Position numbers and translations under genes: made by a program. From Kiritimatiellia bacterium (lineage in GTDB: Bacteria > Verrucomicrobiota > Kiritimatiellia > RFP12 > UBA1067), in the NCBI GenBank assembly GCA_017403825.1, contig JAFRDO010000027.1:124001-188000 (forward strand): DNA of 64,000 nt. The letters are read 5' to 3'. Every line of letters begins with the position of its first letter. Position 1 is the first letter of the stretch. The notes beneath the pieces were generated by a model that did no database searches, was not told the DNA's origin, and saw only the letters and a program-made list of their open reading frames with translations. Shown here piece after piece: positions 62,377-64,000 of this stretch.

Positions 62377-62385
62377 ATTATACCA
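62377..62385 (-). promoter_or_regulatory. Extended -10 placing transcription start at the ATG
   Basis: TGGTATAAT with six bases to the ATG at 62370 predicts a leaderless mRNA. The -35 region is the T run of the upstream terminator, so recognition would rest on the extended -10. Confidence 0.45.
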
Positions 62386-62421
62386 AAAAAAACCGCGGCA
62401 TGATGCGGCGAAAGCCGCATC
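62385..62421 (-). terminator. Candidate intrinsic terminator after the GT17 gene
   Basis: On the minus strand a perfect 8-base stem GATGCGGC/GCCGCATC (loop TTTC) is followed by ATGCCGCGG and eight T. The T run is about 9 bases from the stem. An alternative stem GCGGC/GCCGC ends two bases before it. Confidence 0.5.
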
Positions 62422-62443
62422 GCACAAATCGATTCGGGCAAAG

Positions 62444-63451
62444 CTAAGCGGAGGCTTGCCGACGCTTGAATACCCAAGACCGGACCCTTAGCGCCGTCGG
62501 AACAAGCCATTCCGGAATGCACTTGACCATAAGGCGGTAAGCAGCTCCTTTTGCCAGCACCCAGGCCCTGGGCAAACGAGTCCGACGCAAATAGGCGTTG
62601 TCGACCGGCAAGACCAGATGCTTGTATTGCGCGGCATTTTCCATTATGTACCGCGGGAAACCAGCGTCATCGATTGGTTCTGCAAAAAACCTGTAGTTGC
62701 GGCAAACCGGGTCTTTCCCGCTCTCCAAGGCTTCGCTGACAAACTTCGGGTCTGCGGCTTTTGCGGAGTTGCATTCCGTGTGCGCGAAGGCGGCAAGTTT
62801 CGTGCGAACGGCCTCAATGCCGCCGCAATACGAAAAATGCCAGCCGCCATTCCTGACGATACGGTAAGCCTTTGCCATGCGCAACCTGGTCATTGACGGA
62901 CACGGGTTGACATCCTCAAGAAGAAACTGATCGCAGCGCTGCCCTTCATAAGTAGCATAGTCGAGAAACGTTCCATAGGAGCACGCCTGTGTACCAATCG
63001 GCCAGAAAGGGACGGAACAGTTTCGGTAGTTGAGGAAAAAATTGTAGAATTTCTGCCTGAACCGACTCACTCCGGAGAGACCCTTGGCCGCCAAGACCGC
63101 TTCAGGAGACGGGATCTCGTCAAGATCCGACAGGAGGATCAAGTCGTCCGGCTTAGCATCAACAAGCCCGCGCACAATCTCGTTTCGCTGAAAGTTCTCG
63201 CGGCGCCAGGCATTCTCCCTGAACGGGGCGTCCTTCTTGACCGGCGGAGAAGAGGCTATCACATGAATGATCTTGTCTTGGAAAGCAGCGAAGCGTTGGC
63301 GATTATCGTTAAAATAAAGTGGCTTGGGATTCCCGGTATGAGTCCACGGTGCCTCAACGATGACAAACTTATCGACAACGTCTTTTAGAACGTTCAGGCG
63401 GATCTCCAGCAGATCCAATTCGTTGAAGAAAGGGAAGCAATCGTATGTCAT
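62444..63451 (-). CDS. Glycosyltransferase family 17 protein
   Basis: The protein has 335 residues from the ATG at 63451, behind AAGGTGG; the frame is open to 63532. The family 17 pattern is clear: YDCFPFFNELDLLEIRLNVL, VDKFVIVEAPWTHTG, a DxD-type LLSDLDEIPSP (metal and sugar-nucleotide site), and GWHFSYCGG. Eukaryotic members add bisecting GlcNAc, while bacterial ones probably modify surface glycans. It follows a membrane protein gene by 17 bases and is followed by a terminator. Confidence 0.85.
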   Translation of the reverse strand: MTYDCFPFFNELDLLEIRLNVLKDVVDKFVIVEAPWTHTGNPKPLYFNDNRQRFAAFQDKIIHVIASSPPVKKDAPFRENAWRRENFQRNEIVRGLVDAKPDDLILLSDLDEIPSPEAVLAAKGLSGVSRFRQKFYNFFLNYRNCSVPFWPIGTQACSYGTFLDYATYEGQRCDQFLLEDVNPCPSMTRLRMAKAYRIVRNGGWHFSYCGGIEAVRTKLAAFAHTECNSAKAADPKFVSEALESGKDPVCRNYRFFAEPIDDAGFPRYIMENAAQYKHLVLPVDNAYLRRTRLPRAWVLAKGAAYRLMVKCIPEWLVPTALRVRSWVFKRRQASA

Positions 63452-63467
63452 AGCGACCACCTTGCGT

Positions 63468-64000
63468 TCACCAGAAGACAGGCAGCGGGGCCGACGGCGG
63501 CATCTCGCCTGGCTTAGCCACCGGCGGCACATAGATGCCGCGGGTTATGCATTCCGTCAGGACGGAAGAGACCGAGTCGAGCCGGTCCTCCGGATAGTAA
63601 AGACCGGACTTGTCCGCCGGCCACATCGCGAAGTTCTTCCGCAGGTTCTCCGCGCGTTGCGACATTTTGCCGAACCAATAAAAGTTACAGCATACGGCAA
63701 AGGTGACGAGGGCAAGCGCTATCTGGCGGGACGGCAGGCGCAGCTTTGTCAGGTAGAGCGTTGACGCAAGGATCGAGATGCTGACGATGCAATAGCGAGA
63801 AGGCACTTGCGGCATGAATTCCGAGGCCCTGAAAACGGCGCAAGGAATGGCGTTCGCAATAAGGAACACGAGAAAGCCGAAGACCGGATCGCCGGCGCGG
63901 CGCCGAAAGTCCGCGGCAATCGGAAGCATCAGCGCCAGGACGACGCACCCGAACACGAGGCAAGCCCACGGGAACGCGGTGGCTCCGCCCATCAAAGAGA
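63468..64000 (-). CDS. C-terminal part of a multi-pass membrane protein
   Basis: The frame stays open to the window edge, so the start lies outside. It shows four or five hydrophobic helices (WACLVFGCVVLALMLPIA, FGFLVFLIANAIPC, YCIVSISILASTLYL, IALALVTFAVCCNFYWFG) and then a soluble C-terminal tail of about 70 residues. The pattern fits polytopic glycosyltransferases or polysaccharide proteins near the GT17 gene, but no family can be named from this fragment. Confidence 0.6.
   Translation of the reverse strand, partial: SLMGGATAFPWACLVFGCVVLALMLPIAADFRRRAGDPVFGFLVFLIANAIPCAVFRASEFMPQVPSRYCIVSISILASTLYLTKLRLPSRQIALALVTFAVCCNFYWFGKMSQRAENLRKNFAMWPADKSGLYYPEDRLDSVSSVLTECITRGIYVPPVAKPGEMPPSAPLPVFW

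Noticed and set aside
1..64000. CRISPR array, integrase, transposase or replication origin
   Set aside because: I saw no regularly spaced repeats of 25-40 bases and no DDE, tyrosine or serine recombinase motifs. Short repeats found are tandem or REP-like.

Overview
The window looks like a chromosomal segment of a Gram-negative bacterium, possibly PVC-type (Kiritimatiellae/Verrucomicrobiota-like). The pointers are strong AAGGAG-type ribosome sites, sigma70-like TATAAT boxes, lipoproteins with lipoboxes, an MCE-domain lipoprotein, a Tat-exported phosphoesterase and a family 17 glycosyltransferase. The phylum is an inference with modest confidence. There is no rRNA gene, integrase, transposase or CRISPR array. 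The only stretch over 300 bases without a large gene is 568-904, which holds a 38-residue ORF, two back-to-back promoters and a palindromic repeat.

Layout. (1) 1-3862 and on to 5256: a leftward pair (38-residue peptide and a penicillin-binding-protein-like protein lacking the SxxK motif) faces a rightward three-gene operon. The first gene of that operon joins a Clp N-terminal domain, a ClpB-type AAA+ module and a soluble FtsH-type AAA+/zinc protease. (2) 5270-55162: one nearly uninterrupted run of about 28 leftward genes with overlaps or gaps mostly under 60 bases. Reading from its promoter (TTGACA-18-TATAAT at 55207-55236): vWA/PKD membrane protein, FtsZ/tubulin-like protein, unknown membrane protein, membrane-anchored helicase/transglutaminase fusion, MCE lipoprotein, small lipoprotein, CbbX-like AAA+ protein, YbjN-like protein, LivHMGF-type ABC transporter (interrupted by a DUF559 gene and by a DUF4062/RecG-like cassette), LivK-type binding protein, histidine kinase, receiver/APH-kinase, RCK channel, nucleotidyltransferase-fold protein, anchored Lon-type protease, membrane STAND-like NTPase split at a 15-G tract, second receiver/APH-kinase, alpha/beta hydrolase, membrane Nudix protein and two unknowns. 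(3) 55276-57498: a MraZ-like regulator and a DUF3298 lipoprotein. (4) 57540-64000: ordinary G+C-rich genes (tRNA-Val, phosphoesterase, PaaK-type ligase, RfbD, YihY, GT17, membrane protein).

How it may work together (inference). The part from 1 to 57 kb reads as a large envelope-associated sensing and remodelling system. It has a cytoskeletal GTPase with a vWA partner, a histidine kinase feeding receiver-kinases, an ion channel, nucleotide enzymes, two ATP-dependent or anchored proteases and a possibly phase-variable NTPase. Several members are distorted versions of cell-division-cluster families (MraZ, FtsI, FtsZ, FtsH), and several carry altered catalytic motifs. The stretch 12.5-31 kb is by eye more A+T-rich than 32-40 kb and 57-64 kb, which fits acquisition in blocks.
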